A stretch of 22,482 nucleotides of DNA from a virus, in IMG/VR virus record IMGVR_UViG_3300001450_000357, positions 1 through 22,482 of that record; one strand, written 5' to 3'. This document shows, piece after piece, positions 22,414 through 22,482 of the stretch. How positions within the stretch are numbered: position 1 is the first letter of the stretch; every line of letters starts with the position of its first letter. The notes below the pieces were generated by a model. The model saw only the letters and a program-made list of their open reading frames with translations. It did no database searches and was not told the DNA's origin. The translations under genes were made by a program, and so were the position numbers.

Positions 22414-22482
22414 ACGGGTATCGGGAGCAGCCGCGCTCAAATTTATATCCTCTGCTATGGCACGTTTCATAGCTGGCGGTGT
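22402..22482 (-). CDS. C-terminal end of an unknown gene (5' part outside window)
   Basis: The frame is open from the right edge of the window to TGA at 22404-22402 and encodes 26 residues (TPPAMKRAIAEDINLSAAAP, then DTRVSS). It is too short to identify. The first of the three palindromes on this strand (22399-22413) spans its stop codon. It could also be a chance open frame. Confidence 0.4.
   Translation of the reverse strand, partial: TPPAMKRAIAEDINLSAAAPDTRVSS

Overview
This window looks like part of the genome of a tailed bacteriophage, most like the podovirus-type phages known mainly from marine viral metagenomes. It is dense and AT-leaning, almost every gene touches or overlaps the next, and Ile ATA, Leu CTA/TTA and Val GTA codons are common. 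No integrase, RNA polymerase, tRNA, CRISPR array or insertion sequence is visible. A consensus-like sigma70 promoter suggests that host RNA polymerase is used. The host cannot be named from the sequence.

Left part (1-11101, + strand): the end of a virion gene module. A partial acidic protein with an EF-hand-like loop, a 302-aa protein and a 540-aa protein with a PQG repeat lead into a 2482-residue giant protein. That protein has a hydrophobic Gly/Ala-rich N-terminal segment, two HExxH metallopeptidase-like domains and a C-terminal half like those of large phage virion (ejection) proteins. The four genes are linked by 1-nt or 8-nt stop/start overlaps.

Junction (11101-11172): the two gene blocks converge on a GC-rich hairpin that serves best as the terminator of the leftward block. 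Beside it is a 5-codon ORF with a strong Shine-Dalgarno (SD) sequence.

Right part (22482 to 11172, - strand): the replication and nucleotide-processing module. In transcription order: the end of an unknown gene; three palindromes spaced 21 bp apart; a 59-aa ORF; an exported SNase-type nuclease; a 48-aa ORF; a VRR-NUC nuclease; a 36-aa membrane peptide; a 134-aa unknown; a DUF3310-type protein; family A DNA polymerase (Leu at the position of E. coli Phe762); a Cas4/RecB-like Fe-S nuclease; a basic HNH-derived protein; an SNF2-type helicase; a sigma70-like promoter; a 146-aa conserved phage protein; a small helix-turn-helix (HTH) protein; a Zn-finger plus gp2.5-like ssDNA-binding protein with a strong internal start; a structured RNA element with a U-tract; a primase-polymerase/DUF927 helicase fusion; and a 78-aa protein.

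Together the leftward genes could supply DNA synthesis (PolA, primase-helicase, SSB), unwinding and end processing (SNF2 helicase, Cas4-like and VRR-NUC nucleases) and host DNA breakdown (SNase). The features least explained by known families are the three-way-junction RNA before the primase, the regularly spaced palindromes at the right edge, the two-product SSB gene and the small genes at 21278-21388 and 21672-21818.
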